Shown in pieces: positions 1-11,700 of a DNA stretch of 64,000 nucleotides. How positions within the stretch are numbered: position 1 is the first letter of the stretch; every line of letters starts with the position of its first letter. The notes under the pieces were generated by a model that was not told where the DNA came from, made no database searches, and was given only the letters and a program-made list of their open reading frames with translations. The translations under genes were made by a program, and so were the position numbers. The stretch lies in contig JAYMSP010000177.1 of assembly GCA_036897095.1 (NCBI GenBank), forward strand, positions 1 to 64,000, written 5' to 3'. Origin of the DNA: Plantago elongata (Eukaryota > Streptophyta > Magnoliopsida > Lamiales > Plantaginaceae).

Positions 1-2307
1 AGAAAATGCAAAGGAGAAGGCACTCCTTGCTGAAAAGCTACAATTGAAGAAAGATATCGATGCCACGGCTGCAGAGTAGGATGCTCTGGTGACAGACAAT
101 ACAGAGCATGATGCTAAGGCTGCATCAGATAGACCACATGAACCATCATCTCAGAAAGATAGCACCAAAGTTAAAGAGAAAATGGTTGTTGAGCCCGCTC
201 AGAACGATCACATACTTGTGAGCACTGACGATGATAAGGCACATGATATGGCTCCAGAAGATGATGCAATTCTTCTCTCTCAGCTAAAAAGAGAACTTCT
301 TGCTCCACATATCTTCCCATCACCAGTCGTTACTTCCAGAGATGGAAAATTCCTCGGAAGAAGTACTGTGTTTGTTGCACTCAGAAATGACTTAGTTGCT
401 GAAGATTCCCAGGTACCTTCATCTGTACCTAATGACCTCAAGTCGATAGCTAAGCTCTTGCTACACAGAGCCACTAGCATTGCACCGTCTCAGATTGATC
501 TAGGCATGGCCCGTGATGAAGACTGCAACAATGCCAATAGAGCACTTGAAGAAGCTTAATATGCTATTATGAAAGCAAAGTCTATCTCACGTTCGATTGA
601 AGAGTTGAACCAAAAGGAGCAGGCACTCCTTAAAGAGAATCAAGAGCTTAGAAAAGAAGTTCAGAAACTTGTCCAAGTTCACAACAATCTGCAACAGAAC
701 TTCAAGTCATTCTCTCATTCTTATGTTAGTTTGAGTCGGTCACTCATGACTATGGAGAAGATAATAGAACTTCCTAGAGAGGTAGGAAGGAAGAGAAAAC
801 AATTACCCTCCACAAGTCAAATTCTAGAACAGGACATGCCTTCTGAAGAACCAGGAACAAGGCTACAAAGTATGATAACTAGGGGTTCCAAGGCCCTTGT
901 TATATCTGAAGGAATCAATCCTTCTGAAGAAGAACAAGAAAAAGAGGAAGGAGAAATCCAAGGTCAGGAGGAAACCTGTAAGTCTCCAATCAAGAACTTT
1001 GATGATGACGATGATGATGATGAGATTGATACAGATGAGCATCCACTTCACAAGAGAAGAAGAGTGGAAAGCCTATCTGAACCTCCTCTGGCTGCTAATC
1101 CAATATCTGTCAGGACTCCTTCTGGAAACACCAAGTCGAACCAAGCTGGATCATCCATCACAAACCCCAGAAAGCAAGTAGAACTGGAGAAATGACTGAA
1201 TAGAAAAATGCGCAGGGACTTGTAGTTTGGAAGAAATAATGAGAAAGAACAAGAAAGACCAGATGCCGCCCAGATTGAGTATGTCAAAACCAATGACAAC
1301 CAATCAACTTATAGGTGCATACATCTCCATAATGATTATTGGATTTTTGAGCTACAACATCTGCTACTTAACAAGAAGTTTCCAGAACCTATCTACAAGC
1401 AAATTATGGCATGGAGAAGTAACAAGCCTACTCTACTTAATCCAGCAAATACTCATAAGTTGCTTGACTTTGAGGTTTATGTGAGGATTGAGGCTATGAA
1501 GAAGCCATTGGACTTTATATGTCCTTATCCCAAGCCAGATGATGTGCACAAAGTTAGAAAATTGTATGGTACTCTCAACAAATAGAACAGACTAGGAGTT
1601 GAACTTATGAATCATTTTATATGACGAAGGATCAATACCTGGATGACATTATGTATTGTGAAGAAATTTACAAGTATCACAAGTTGTCACTGCTGAAGGT
1701 AAACCATGCATGGGTATGGGGTAAATACCTATGGGTCAAGAACTTCATCAAGTCAAATGAAGACTTTGTTGAGAAACACAAAGATAATCCTGACAAAGCT
1801 TATAGAGAAATTTGTGAACTAGCCATAAAGACAGAGCTCTCTGTCAGAAGGTTACTTTATGAATATGCTGAAGACTGCAGGAGGGTTGATAGCAATTGAT
1901 CTAGAGGAGATGATGAAGAACTTAAGGTTTCTGAACATAAGTTAATTTTGAAGACTTGAAAACTATTTTGTTAGGATGTTCACTTGGAGCTTGGATTCTC
2001 CTGTTGTCCTAATTTACTTAGTAATTTTGTAATTCTGCTAACTGTATTTCAGTGTAATACATCTTGTAAAAGTTATCTTATGCTCTGTAATAGTTCTTTC
2101 TGAAGATCATACTCTCAGAAATCATTTATAAGAACATAATTTGTCAGCAAAGATCACTCCTTGTGATTTGGTTGATATTTACTTTCTGCACTTAATTTAT
2201 CTGATTAAATATTATTTGAAATGATTAAGTGGTGGATTGTTTTCACTTCCATGTGTGTAATAGAACTTTAAGATATACATGGTTGACTGATCAAAATGGG
2301 AAAAATT
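1..2307 (+). mobile_element. LTR retrotransposon fossil, 3' internal part
   Basis: This is the 3' internal part of an LTR retrotransposon that runs off the left edge of the window. It ends in a purine-rich stretch (about 2294-2305) that looks like the polypurine tract, directly before the LTR at 2308. The left 1.9 kb carries remnants of charged, coiled-coil-rich coding sequence with an acidic Asp run. I do not see integrase, reverse transcriptase or RNase H here, so this is probably the extra region that some plant Copia (Sirevirus-like) elements carry between pol and the 3' LTR; that family call is an inference. The copy is broken, with several breaks. Its age cannot be judged because the other LTR is outside the window. 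Confidence 0.6.
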
Positions 2308-3747
2308 TGTTGGGAATATTTGTTAGTGTTTTTTATCAATAACCATATGACTTATCTTTAGTACAGAAAGGTGACTAGTACTCTTAGTTCACTTGAACAT
2401 TGTAAAAGAGGAAATCACTTAGTATGTTAGTCTAGTTAAACTTGTATTAGGATTATTAGGTCTCTAAATGCAATTTTATATTTTGAGAAGGCCATAAAGA
2501 AGGACCATAGCAATGGATTTTAACCGAAGATTTGAAGACTGAAGATTGCACAAGTTCGATGAAGACATAAGGGTTAGTCTCATCAGATAGACTATGTTCA
2601 GAAAGCATATTGTATAGTGCAAATGACACATTACATGTCTCTGAATATATGATATCATTAAGTCAAGGAGCATGCTAGCTTTCAGAAAGGCTCATGTGTC
2701 CGTTGAGACTACAGGACAAGGAAATAGTACATTATATTAATTACACTGACTGAAAAGTCGATCAAGCTTAGTCCTCTCTGAAAAATGAGAAAGGGACTCC
2801 TGAGTACTTATTTCGAGATATCAACGGATTGAATTCTGAGAAGGTCTAACGGATACTACTCAAACGACTCTCAAATTCATCTATAAATATCACCACTTAG
2901 AAGCTGAAGGATACACACACGAACTACGCTTATACTTCCATACAAGGGAAGTATTCTCTCAAGTATTCATACTATAAGTCTCCAAGCTTACTGTTGCGAA
3001 TATCAAGCTCGAAGAATCACTAGTAGTTCTAAGTGTCCTGAACATATAACAAGAGTTTGTTATCCGTGAAAGAGTTGAAATTTCAGATACCCTTTCTGAA
3101 GCTCATTCTCCACAACGGATACCAACACTTGGGTCAGAAAGAAGTAACCTATCATATACTGAACAAGTATATTAAGTAGTGTAATCTTTTCAAGCTCTCT
3201 GAAAACATAGCTGAAAAGTTATAAGAGAAGCTTACCTGACAATCATCATATAACCAACACCATCTAGGCGTGGAGTACATGAAGTACTTGGTTTGGGAAA
3301 TTAAGGAAAAGCTCCAAGGTTATCTTGAGTATATGAATTACTTGGCTCGAGGAGCTAGGGAAAAACTCAGGGGAACATTTGGTTAGGAACCATTTGACTG
3401 TAGGATCTTAGAATAGGACTTATTGTAAAGAGAACTCAATTGTCTATTCTAGTGAATTCCAAGTCTCATAAAGGCCGAAGTGGATTAGTGGAGGATTACG
3501 CCACCTCCAGATACCACTATAAATTGATGTGTTATTTAATTTATTGTACTTACATTCTAGCATAGCACACACACATTATTACTGCAAAGCACATTTACGT
3601 TTATCAATCGCTTAAAGTCTTCCGCTCTCTGAATCTAAGTATCATAAATCTACCAGTTTATGAGAAAGACTGTTTATCGATGAAAGTTTGAAAAAACTAT
3701 TCCCCCCTCCCCTCTAGTCTTTTCTTTTGCCGTTATTTGGACCAACA
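2308..3747 (+). repeat. 3' LTR of the retrotransposon fossil
   Basis: A 1,440-bp LTR bounded by the inverted hexamers TGTTGG (2308-2313) and CCAACA (3742-3747). It follows a polypurine-like stretch on its left and passes directly into LINE coding sequence on its right. The pyrimidine-rich block with CCCCTCCCCTCTAG near 3704-3718 resembles the end of plant Copia-type LTRs. Two imperfect tandem copies of a roughly 60-bp motif occur at about 3266-3385. Only one LTR is in the window, so a pairwise age estimate is not possible here. Confidence 0.7.
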
Positions 3748-6282
3748 TGTATAATGCCTGTTTTTATAAGAAAGCTTGGTGTATTGTGGGTAATTTGGTT
3801 TGGAAAGCTGTAGAGGAATTTTTTTCAGAATGGGAAGCTGATGAGGCAAGTAAATTGTACATCTGTTACTCTTTTGCGAAAGGTTGATAATCCTCAATTT
3901 ATGAAGGATTATAGACCTATTGCATGTTGTAACATCATATACAAAGTGATTACTAAAGTGCTGGCCAGTAGGATTAGACATGTTATGCCTGAGTTGGTTT
4001 TGGATGCTTAGAGTGCATTTGTAAAAGGGAGATTCATGCATCATAATATTCTTTTGAGTCAGGAATTGATTAAGGAATATGCTCAGAGTCATATCTCCAT
4101 GAAAATTGATATCCAAAAAGTGTATGACAATGTGAGCTGGAAATTTTTAGCACAAATGTTGGAGTTCTATGGGTTTGACAACTGGTATATCTCTAGAGTC
4201 ATGACTTGTATAACAACTTCTCAGTTTTGTTTCTCTATTAATGGAAGACTTGAAGGGATGATGGATGGTAAGCAAGGGCTGAGGCAAGGGGATCCAATTA
4301 TCACTTACCTCTTTGTCATTTGCATGGATTATTTGACTAGATTGTTTAGGAGAAGATTGAATTCTGAGAGTTTTCATTTTCATCCTAAATGCAAGAAATT
4401 GGGGTTGGTACAATTGAGTTTTCCTGGTGATCTTATGGTATTCTGTAAGGCCGATAGTCTTTTTGTGGAAACTATTAAATCAGTCCTGGATGAATTCTCT
4501 TCTACTTTAGGTCTTTTGGTGAATGTGGCTAAGAGTTCAGTGTTTTTTGGTGGAGTGAAGCTAATGTTAAAGATGAGTTGCTTTCTATCTTGGGGTTTAC
4601 TCAAGGTAAGTTTCCTATTAGATATCTGGGGATTCCTTTGAGTCCTAGGAGATTGTCTGGTGTGGAGTATGAGCCTCTGATAAACAAATTGGTAGGAAGA
4701 ATCTAATCTTGGACTAGTAAACATCTCAGCTATGCAGGGAGAATAATGCTAGTACAATATGTACTTTTGAGTATTCAGAGGTTTTGGGCATGTATTTTTC
4801 CTTTACCTATGATGATTATTCATAAAATTCAAGGGGTTTTGAAAAATTATTTGTGGACTGGTCAGTCAGAGGGTAGGAGAAACCTGGTTAAATGGGATAC
4901 TGTGTGTTTGGATAAGAATCTTGGTGGTTTGAATATTAAAGAAGTGTTGTCATGGAACAAAGCTTCTTTGGGAGCTTTATTGATCAACTTGAGTAATATG
5001 GAGTCTCAATCTCTTTGGCATAAATGGATGAGAGTATATGTTTTGAAGAGCAATTCTATTTGGACTGTCCAAGCTAAGATGGTGATAGTGCTTGGTGGAA
5101 ACAGGTGCTGAGAATTAGGGATGTTCTTGCAGAACATTGGACTGCTATTGATAAGGAGAGATATACTAGGTTGGCATCTAAACATTTGGTGAAAGTTCTT
5201 TATGATTTGTTCTGGCCTGGTAAAGATGAGGTTTTATGGTATCAAATGGTTTGGAATGGGATAGCTTTGCCGAGGGTTAACTTCTGCATTTGGCTTTTAT
5301 GCCATAACAGGCTGCCTTTTAGATCCAGGTTGAAAAAATGGGGTATTATTGATACATAAACTTGTGTTTTGTGTAAGCATGGTGTGGAGGATAGGTCGCA
5401 TTTTTTTGGTGACTGTCTTGTTACTAAGCTGATTCTCAAACCATTTCTATATTGTTTGACACTACCTTCTTATGGAACTAATTTTTTGGATACTCTTTCT
5501 TTATTTGAACATGCATCCAGGAAGAAGTCTGAAATATATAGAGTGAAGGCTGCATTATATTGTACTGTTTTGGAAGGTGTTTGGAGACTTAGAAATAATG
5601 TGGTGTTTAATAAAACTCATGTTAATCTTAATGTAGTTGTAAAGGAGGTATGTTCTGAGATCATTATTCTCCTTTCTCCTTTGAATGGTAGAGTGAATAG
5701 AGCTAGGTCTGCAATGCTGAGTCAGTTGAGGAAATTTCAAAATTCTATTTCTATTTTGTATTGGTTTTTATGATGGTATCAATGGATACGATGCTTGGAG
5801 TTTGTTGTTTGTGTTGGTGCAGGTTTGCTTGTTTGGATTTTGGCTGTAGCAGGAGTGGGATTATGTGGTGATACTTTTTCCCTGACTATCTTGTTCTTGT
5901 CCAATAAAACTTTCAATGGACTTATCTCAGCACTTTGGAGCTTTTCTCTGCCTGTACTGCCTAAAGAAGTGTAGTCATAGTTTATCTAGAACTATGAGGT
6001 GGCTGATACAGGATGGATTCTCCGTTGATTTGGATCACAGTGTACACTGGAGTCCTAGCCGGAGGGAATAGTTTCTATCGGAGATAATTCATTGATGCTA
6101 GAAATTAGTTGATTGTTGTCCTAGACTAGTGTTGATGTTTCTAGATAGCTGAGATGGTTGCTTAGGCCTGCTGTGGTCTTAATGCCTTGATAGCCAAATA
6201 ATTGTACTAGAGGTAAATCCTCTCTGACGATTGATGTACTTATTAGATGAGTTTTATTGGACTTTAATTTATTTCAAAAAAC
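3748..6282 (+). mobile_element. L1-type LINE, 3' half of ORF2, degenerate
   Basis: Non-LTR retrotransposon of the plant L1 clade. Translated pieces show the reverse transcriptase core: DYRPIACCNIIYKVITKVLA near 3907, the DIQKVYDNVSW block near 4108, GLRQGDP near 4279, and the zf-RVT-like tail NFCIWLLCHNRLPFRSRLKK near 5279 with C-x2-C and H/C residues after it. It is dead: TAG at 4009-4011 interrupts the frame, the frame shifts several times between about 3830 and 5360, and the catalytic FADDL block reads FPGDL at 4420-4434, losing one of the paired aspartates. The 3' end is a TTTATTTCAAAAAA-type tail near 6270-6282. The 5' half is missing because the LTR element interrupts it; it should lie beyond the left edge. 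Confidence 0.85.
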
Positions 6283-6970
6283 ATGAATTTTATTATTAGA
6301 GTTGGGTTAAATTCTAACGATGAAACTACCCATTCTTAGAGTTCAAATTTGTCATTGAGTAGAAACTATTTATTTTCTGGAGTTGAAGTTTTGAGTTGGA
6401 ATGATTTCATTTTTAATGTTCATATACTTCATATTTATATTCTTTAAATATTCTACTTTTGGAGAGGAATTTACAAGATAGTGTTTCGTCTATACAATTA
6501 GTTTGTACTTGGAATAGAATTTTCAAATTGATATTATTCCGGCTTAAAGTTGAATTTCCCCATTCAAATTATATTTTTCTCATTCTTAGAGTTGGTTTAC
6601 ATTTCAAATTAATTTTCAAGTTCCAATAGTTCATTTACAATCAAATTGAATTTTCTAATTACTAAAGGCCATGTTCTTATAAATAAAATTTTCCAATTAA
6701 ACATAATTTATAACTTGGAATTATCAAATTTTTAGATTATTTTCCTGAATAGTATAGTTTAAACTTCTAATTGAGTTTTCAAGTCCGATTATTGCATTTC
6801 TACATCGTCATTGGAGTGTTTGAAGTGCAATTCTAACTCGATTTTATCGAGGTAGCCTTCGTATCATGTTTGTCTAGAAATTTTTAATCGAGTCGAATTA
6901 GTACCGTTTTTAATCCATCTTGTATTTACAATTCAATTAAAATTTCACTCTCTACGTAATCTTTTTCTAT

Positions 6971-7034
6971 CACTATATATTTTTATCATATATTATAACA
7001 ACCACTATATATTTTTATCATATATTATAACAAC
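6971..7034. repeat. Perfect 32-bp tandem duplication
   Basis: A 32-bp unit beginning CACTATATATTTTTATCATA is present twice head to tail with no mismatch that I can see (6971-7002 and 7003-7034). The lack of divergence in fast-drifting AT-rich DNA suggests a recent slippage or duplication event. Confidence 0.9.
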
Positions 7035-7513
7035 CTTAAACCAATCGAACAATCTCAAAACATCTTATACATATCACTTCACTACTTTAGGCACGTGTTA
7101 TAGAACAACACTAAAACCCGTATAAAATTTTAACTCTATCCCAAGCAAAATATTTTCACAACTCAAAATGAAATTTAGATACTATTCCTCTAATGAAACA
7201 CTGTTAAAATTTAGTTAATTAAAGTTTTGACCCAAACGCCATAAACATTTTGATTTTTTTCATTTTCACTTTTGAATTAGTTTTTTTAACAACACACTTA
7301 TATATATGCAACTAATGAATGCATTTACTTGTTTAATCCTCTTTCCTTGTTATTTATTACATTTTCGACAATGTGGGTCTTTCATTTTCATTTTCCTTTT
7401 GTTCTTATTCATCATGATACTAAAAAACAACACAAAAATATAGCGTAGTTTTTATCTTCATATTAATTGTTTACGAAATGATTAATCTATATAGTTAAAC
7501 AAACAACGTATAA

Positions 7514-7645
7514 TTGTGTGTAGCTCAACGGTTAAAATTGTAGTTTGGATCCATGAGGTGCAATGTTTAAATCAAATTTAGTTCTCAAGTTGAATTTAGT
7601 ATTCTGACTTTCTTTGTATTTTTTATTATTTTATTTTTTTGGTTT
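7514..7645 (+). mobile_element. tRNA-derived SINE remnant
   Basis: The stretch has a box A-like TAGCTCAACGG (7521-7531) and a degenerate box B-like GGTGCAATGTTTAAATC (7557-7573) at tRNA-like spacing. It is followed by a non-tRNA body and a T-rich tail around 7610-7645. It cannot fold as a working tRNA. The spacing and tail fit a plant SINE. Confidence 0.5.
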
Positions 7646-9311
7646 GAATGATCTCATTTTAAAAGTTAGTTACACTTCAATTTGATATTTTAAGTATGAA
7701 TCATCATTATATTAATTCATAAGTATTTACTCATATAACGTGTTTTGTGGTATTTTTTAGTGATATTTGAAAAACACAATTCAAAATACCGTGTTTGATT
7801 GTACAAATTTGAAATATCAAAGCCCGTTAAAATTTCAAACTCACCAAATACATGAATTTGTAGCTCGCTCAATTTGTTATCAAATACCATTCGAAATAAC
7901 CCACATAGAGTGAATTATTGAGATATGGTATTTGGTCAAAATATAATTACATCTTTATGCCTCAAAATTAACATAAACATACTTTCCAATTCATTCACAC
8001 AATTTGTCTAGCTATGTATTCTTCGCATTCATCTTCGCCACAACAACTTCACGTTTCCTTCTACTTCGAATTCTTTTGTTATTCAATAATGTTTAAAGGA
8101 AGAGTCCCATTATTATGATCACATTATTAGGAGTCTGATGTAGTTAATTTAATAATTTGGTCCAGTCTATGAATTTTTTTATATAGGTTAATTTTTTAGA
8201 TCTCTATATTTATGAACATCATATCCTATTTGCGATGATTCTGATGTAGTTTTATAATGAACATAAATACATAATAATGATGATGTGGCTACATAATTAA
8301 TGTGCCTATCCTTGGACTGACTGGACGTTAGTACATTTCAAGTATGTGATGTACTAAGCAGTAACGTATAACCTAGTAAGTACAATCAGCATTTCTTTTG
8401 TAAATATTTGGTACTTCAATAACAACTATATTTTCCGTCAAATACTATTAAACATAGTATTTATATTCAAATACCACTTCAATTACCTTGTTTTTTTCTA
8501 AACGGGTCAAAATACCATGAATCTATATAATACATAAACCAAAAAAGGTTTGGAGCCATTCTAGGCTATCCACATCATTTAATTATGTGGCAAAATAAAG
8601 AGTTCCTATTGGTCCATTCTTGTGTTTGGTTGGCAAAACGAAATGTTCTGATTGGTCAGGAAAAAAATAAAAGGTTATGGTGCTCTCCTTCACTTACTCG
8701 AAACTAAAGATCAATTCCTACATGTGACACTCATTCTTACATTTAATTCTTTAACCTTCAATTTGTAATCTGTAAATATGTTTAGAAATAATATAAACAC
8801 AATAACAATGATACACCTAAATATAATATTTCTTTGACCAAATATTGAAATGTCCGTCAATAAAAAATTATATATTGAGAGACAAAATCATTTGCAATTT
8901 CGGAGTGTTGTAGCACTTCATTTGTACAGAAGTACACTAATCCTCCTACTTTCGTGAATCATGATAAATCATCCATGCTTGAGAATTTTGTATAAAAGAG
9001 ATTATTTGCTCAAATCTTAAGTACATGTGTTTGAACGAGAAATTTAAAAATAGTGTGAGTAATGTTTGTTTATGGAAGAAGAAAATGGAGCAATATGTGA
9101 GGATAAAATACTTTTTTTATAGTGATGAAAATAATTTTTAAACTATACGATTGTATATATATTTTGTTCTTTGCTATCTCATTTTTATGTGATCACCACT
9201 TAAATACCCATTAATAAATGATAGTATGGTTTGATATTTTTTTTTACTTATATGCCTATTTAAATGTTAGGACTCTAGTGTAACAAGTAAACTCGATTAT
9301 GGTAGAATTTA

Positions 9312-9614
9312 GGGGCGAATTACAAAAACTACCCCTTAAAAATTTGTCAATTTCACTTTAGCCCCTCGATTTCAAACAATTACAGATAAATCCAATCCGT
9401 TGACTGAACTGCCAGTGTCAACAGTTTTCTGGCCATTCAACCTCCACATCAGCGCCATGTCATCACTCTCTCACCACTTATGTTGACTTTTGGACGATTT
9501 TGTAGTTTTCAAAATCGTTTAGTACAAATTGTCGGACGATTCTGTAATTGTTTGAAATCCAGGTACTAAAGTGAAAAGCGGCCAAATTTAAGGGGTTGTA
9601 TTTATAATTTTTCC
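9312..9614. mobile_element. Mutator-type MITE with 9-bp target duplication
   Basis: A 303-bp element with long imperfect terminal inverted repeats of about 80 bp. The left end begins GGGGCGAATTACAAAAACTA and the right end, reverse complemented, begins GGAAAAATTATAAATACAAC. Both arms then share CCCCTTAAA and a CACTTTAG...TTTCAAACAATTACAGA block. It is flanked on both sides by TAGAATTTA (9303-9311 and 9615-9623). A 9-bp target duplication with long inverted ends is the hallmark of Mutator-like elements. There is no transposase inside, so it is non-autonomous. Confidence 0.85.
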
Positions 9615-10437
9615 TAGAATTTAAGTCACCCTTTTCACTATTTATATAGAGGATTAAGCTTTGTTGTTTTCGTTTGAAGAGAAGTGGACTGAACTCATTT
9701 ATAGTAAAAAAACTAATTAAATAAAATCTAAACATAATTACATGAAGCTAGATACATTTAATATTAATAAATTTTCAGATAAATCATAGCTTTACTAAAT
9801 TAATTATAATTTATCACTATATCACGTAGTCCAAAGTCGTGGGTAAAAATGTATGCGGACTAGAAATTGATAACCTAACCAGAGCGTTTTTTATTTTATA
9901 ATATGATGAAAGTGTAGTACAAAATGAATCATATCCATCAAAAAATAAAAATTTTAATGAAAAACACCATGTTAAAATTAATTATTCTAGAGTTTTTAAT
10001 TATCTTTTATTCTTTTGGTCTTAATCAGTATGTCAACATAATTTTTAGTAAATCAAATCCATGAGGTAAAAAATCATATAAATCACTTATAATTTTTATA
10101 ATTTTTTTCAAACACAATAATTTCAACTAACTCAATTCTAATATAATGCAAACCTCCATTGTCGTTCAAGGCATGCCAAACTTTTACGGGGCCCAGGTGT
10201 AAATTTTAATTGCGCCTAAAAGTAATAATAATATAATAAAAAATACACAAAACAAGTAAAATGAAATTTTTACATCATCATGAATTGAAGATATGAACTT
10301 TTTGTAAGTTAAAGTATTAACTTTATCACTTGGAGGTATTAATTTTAACATTTAATTTTAATACCCTATAGATATCATATAATGCATATTTATTATGTAT
10401 AATTGGTAAACGAACACAATAACTTACAAAATCCAAC

Positions 10438-10443
<6 letters not shown>

Positions 10444-10473
<30 letters not shown>

Positions 10474-10476
10474 TGT
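10444..10476. repeat. (ATGT)n microsatellite
   Basis: About eight uninterrupted ATGT units follow a short ATATAT lead and are followed by ACACATGTGCC. This is a simple repeat and is likely to vary in length between individuals. Confidence 0.95.
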
Positions 10477-10690
10477 ACACATGTGCCATGTATTATTAAA
10501 TTGATAACACAATAAAAAACTCACATGTGATTTTGTACAGAATTGAATAATAGAGTTGTGTAAAATTTTTAGTTGATGAATAATGAATTATAAAAAATGA
10601 TATTTGGAATAGAGTTACAAATTTATGGAGTTGTTATGTAATGGTGTGTAAGAATAAAGAGTGATTTGTGCACAAGTAAGTGATGTGTGA

Positions 10691-10925
10691 TACTTCATCC
10701 GTTCCACAAATCTCTTTTAAACTTTTTTTTCTTGCACAAATTTTATGATCTTTGAGTAAAAACATAGTTTATATAGATAAAGTAATAAGTGTATAGTAAA
10801 AAGTAAAATAAAAATTGAAAAATTATTAATAGTAAATATAGTGAATTTCCACAAATGAAAATTAAAAGTTTTTAATGGAACTGTATAAATGAAAGAATGA
10901 AAAATTTAATGGAACAGAGGGAGTA
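10691..10925. mobile_element. Stowaway-type MITE
   Basis: A 235-bp element with the left end TACTTCATCCGTTCCACAAA and the right end GGAACAGAGGGAGTA, which are imperfect inverted repeats of the CTCCCTCCGTYCC type. A TA lies at each boundary. This is the Tc1/mariner-derived Stowaway signature, and there is no coding capacity. Confidence 0.75.
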
Positions 10926-11131
10926 CTTTTTAAGTTTTAATAAAATTGTTAATTTGATTGGAAAAGTAAATATGAAGTGATAGTAAGGTAGAAATCGAAG
11001 GTAATTGTTTGAAACAAAATGTAGTTAAAATTTTATTGTAGAAGATAATGTATTGCGGGTTAAGCCTAACGTGTTCTTATCGGATGATGAGTTAAGTTAG
11101 TTTCGTGCTGGTGTAGTATACCAGACTCAAT

Positions 11132-11225
11132 TTTTTTTTTAATTTGAAACGACAAAGGTGACTCAAACCCCTGACCTATTGATTGGAGGGAAAGCGTATT
11201 ACCAACTGAGTTGCACTTCGTTGTC
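11132..11225 (-). mobile_element. tRNA-derived SINE, minus strand
   Basis: On the minus strand the sequence reads a tRNA-like head with box A-like CAACTCAGTTGGTAA (about 11195-11210) and box B-like GGTCAGGGGTTTGAGTC (about 11163-11180), then a short body and an A-run (plus-strand T-run at 11132-11141). The acceptor stem does not pair, so it is not a tRNA gene. Confidence 0.6.
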
Positions 11226-11415
11226 ACCAAACTCTAACATGAACACTAGGCATGTACGTGAGTGAGTATAGTACGTGAGGTTATTTCCCAAAACCCCAAC
11301 CGACCGGCCTACGGTGGATTGTACTAATCTCTGGTCATGACGGGTGTATTTGTTCTAAAATCACCGTGGACAGGTTCACATTTAAAGCGGGTGGATGGCG
11401 GATGGTTGTTTAAGT

Positions 11416-11480
11416 GGAGATGAGAAATAAGTGGTGGAGATGAGAAATAAGTGGTGGAAATGAGATATAGGTGGTGGATT
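11416..11480. repeat. 22-bp tandem repeat, three copies
   Basis: Three head-to-tail copies of a unit close to TGGAGATGAGAAATAAGTGG occur. The third copy is slightly diverged (TGGAAATGAGATATAGGTGG). Confidence 0.8.
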
Positions 11481-11611
11481 AATGGTCTACATGATCAATT
11501 GGACGGTTGAGGACGAGGTGGAGTGGAGGCGTGAAATGGGTAATAAGTGAGAGATTGGGTGAAAATTATTTGACCTAACTATTAGAATAGTAAAATATGT
11601 ACTACTTAATT

Positions 11612-11700
11612 GAGGGAGAGGGAGACGGAGACGGAGAGAAAGAGAGAGATGCTCCAAAATGAATGGAATATATAAAGTTTAAATTGGGACGGAGGGAGTA
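11612..11700. repeat. GA-rich tract and solo Stowaway-type end
   Basis: A GAGGGAGACGGAGA-type purine tract (about 11612-11650) is followed at 11686-11700 by GGGACGGAGGGAGTA, a typical Stowaway right end. I see no convincing matching left end nearby, so the element is probably truncated. Confidence 0.4.

Noticed and set aside
89-1195. Open frames at the left edge looked like a host coiled-coil, acidic-tail gene.
   Set aside because: They run toward a polypurine-like stretch and a TGTTGG...CCAACA LTR with no host-type promoter or exon structure, so they are treated as part of the retrotransposon fossil.
4036-4641. Reverse transcriptase frame as a possible working gene.
   Set aside because: The catalytic box is altered, the frame is interrupted upstream, and the zf-RVT part lies in another frame; it is a dead LINE.
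7514-7580. Possible tRNA gene.
   Set aside because: Box A and box B are degenerate, there is no acceptor stem, and a T-rich tail follows; it is a SINE remnant.
11160-11225. Possible minus-strand tRNA gene.
   Set aside because: The box A/B spacing fits, but the stems do not pair and an A-tail follows; it is called a SINE.
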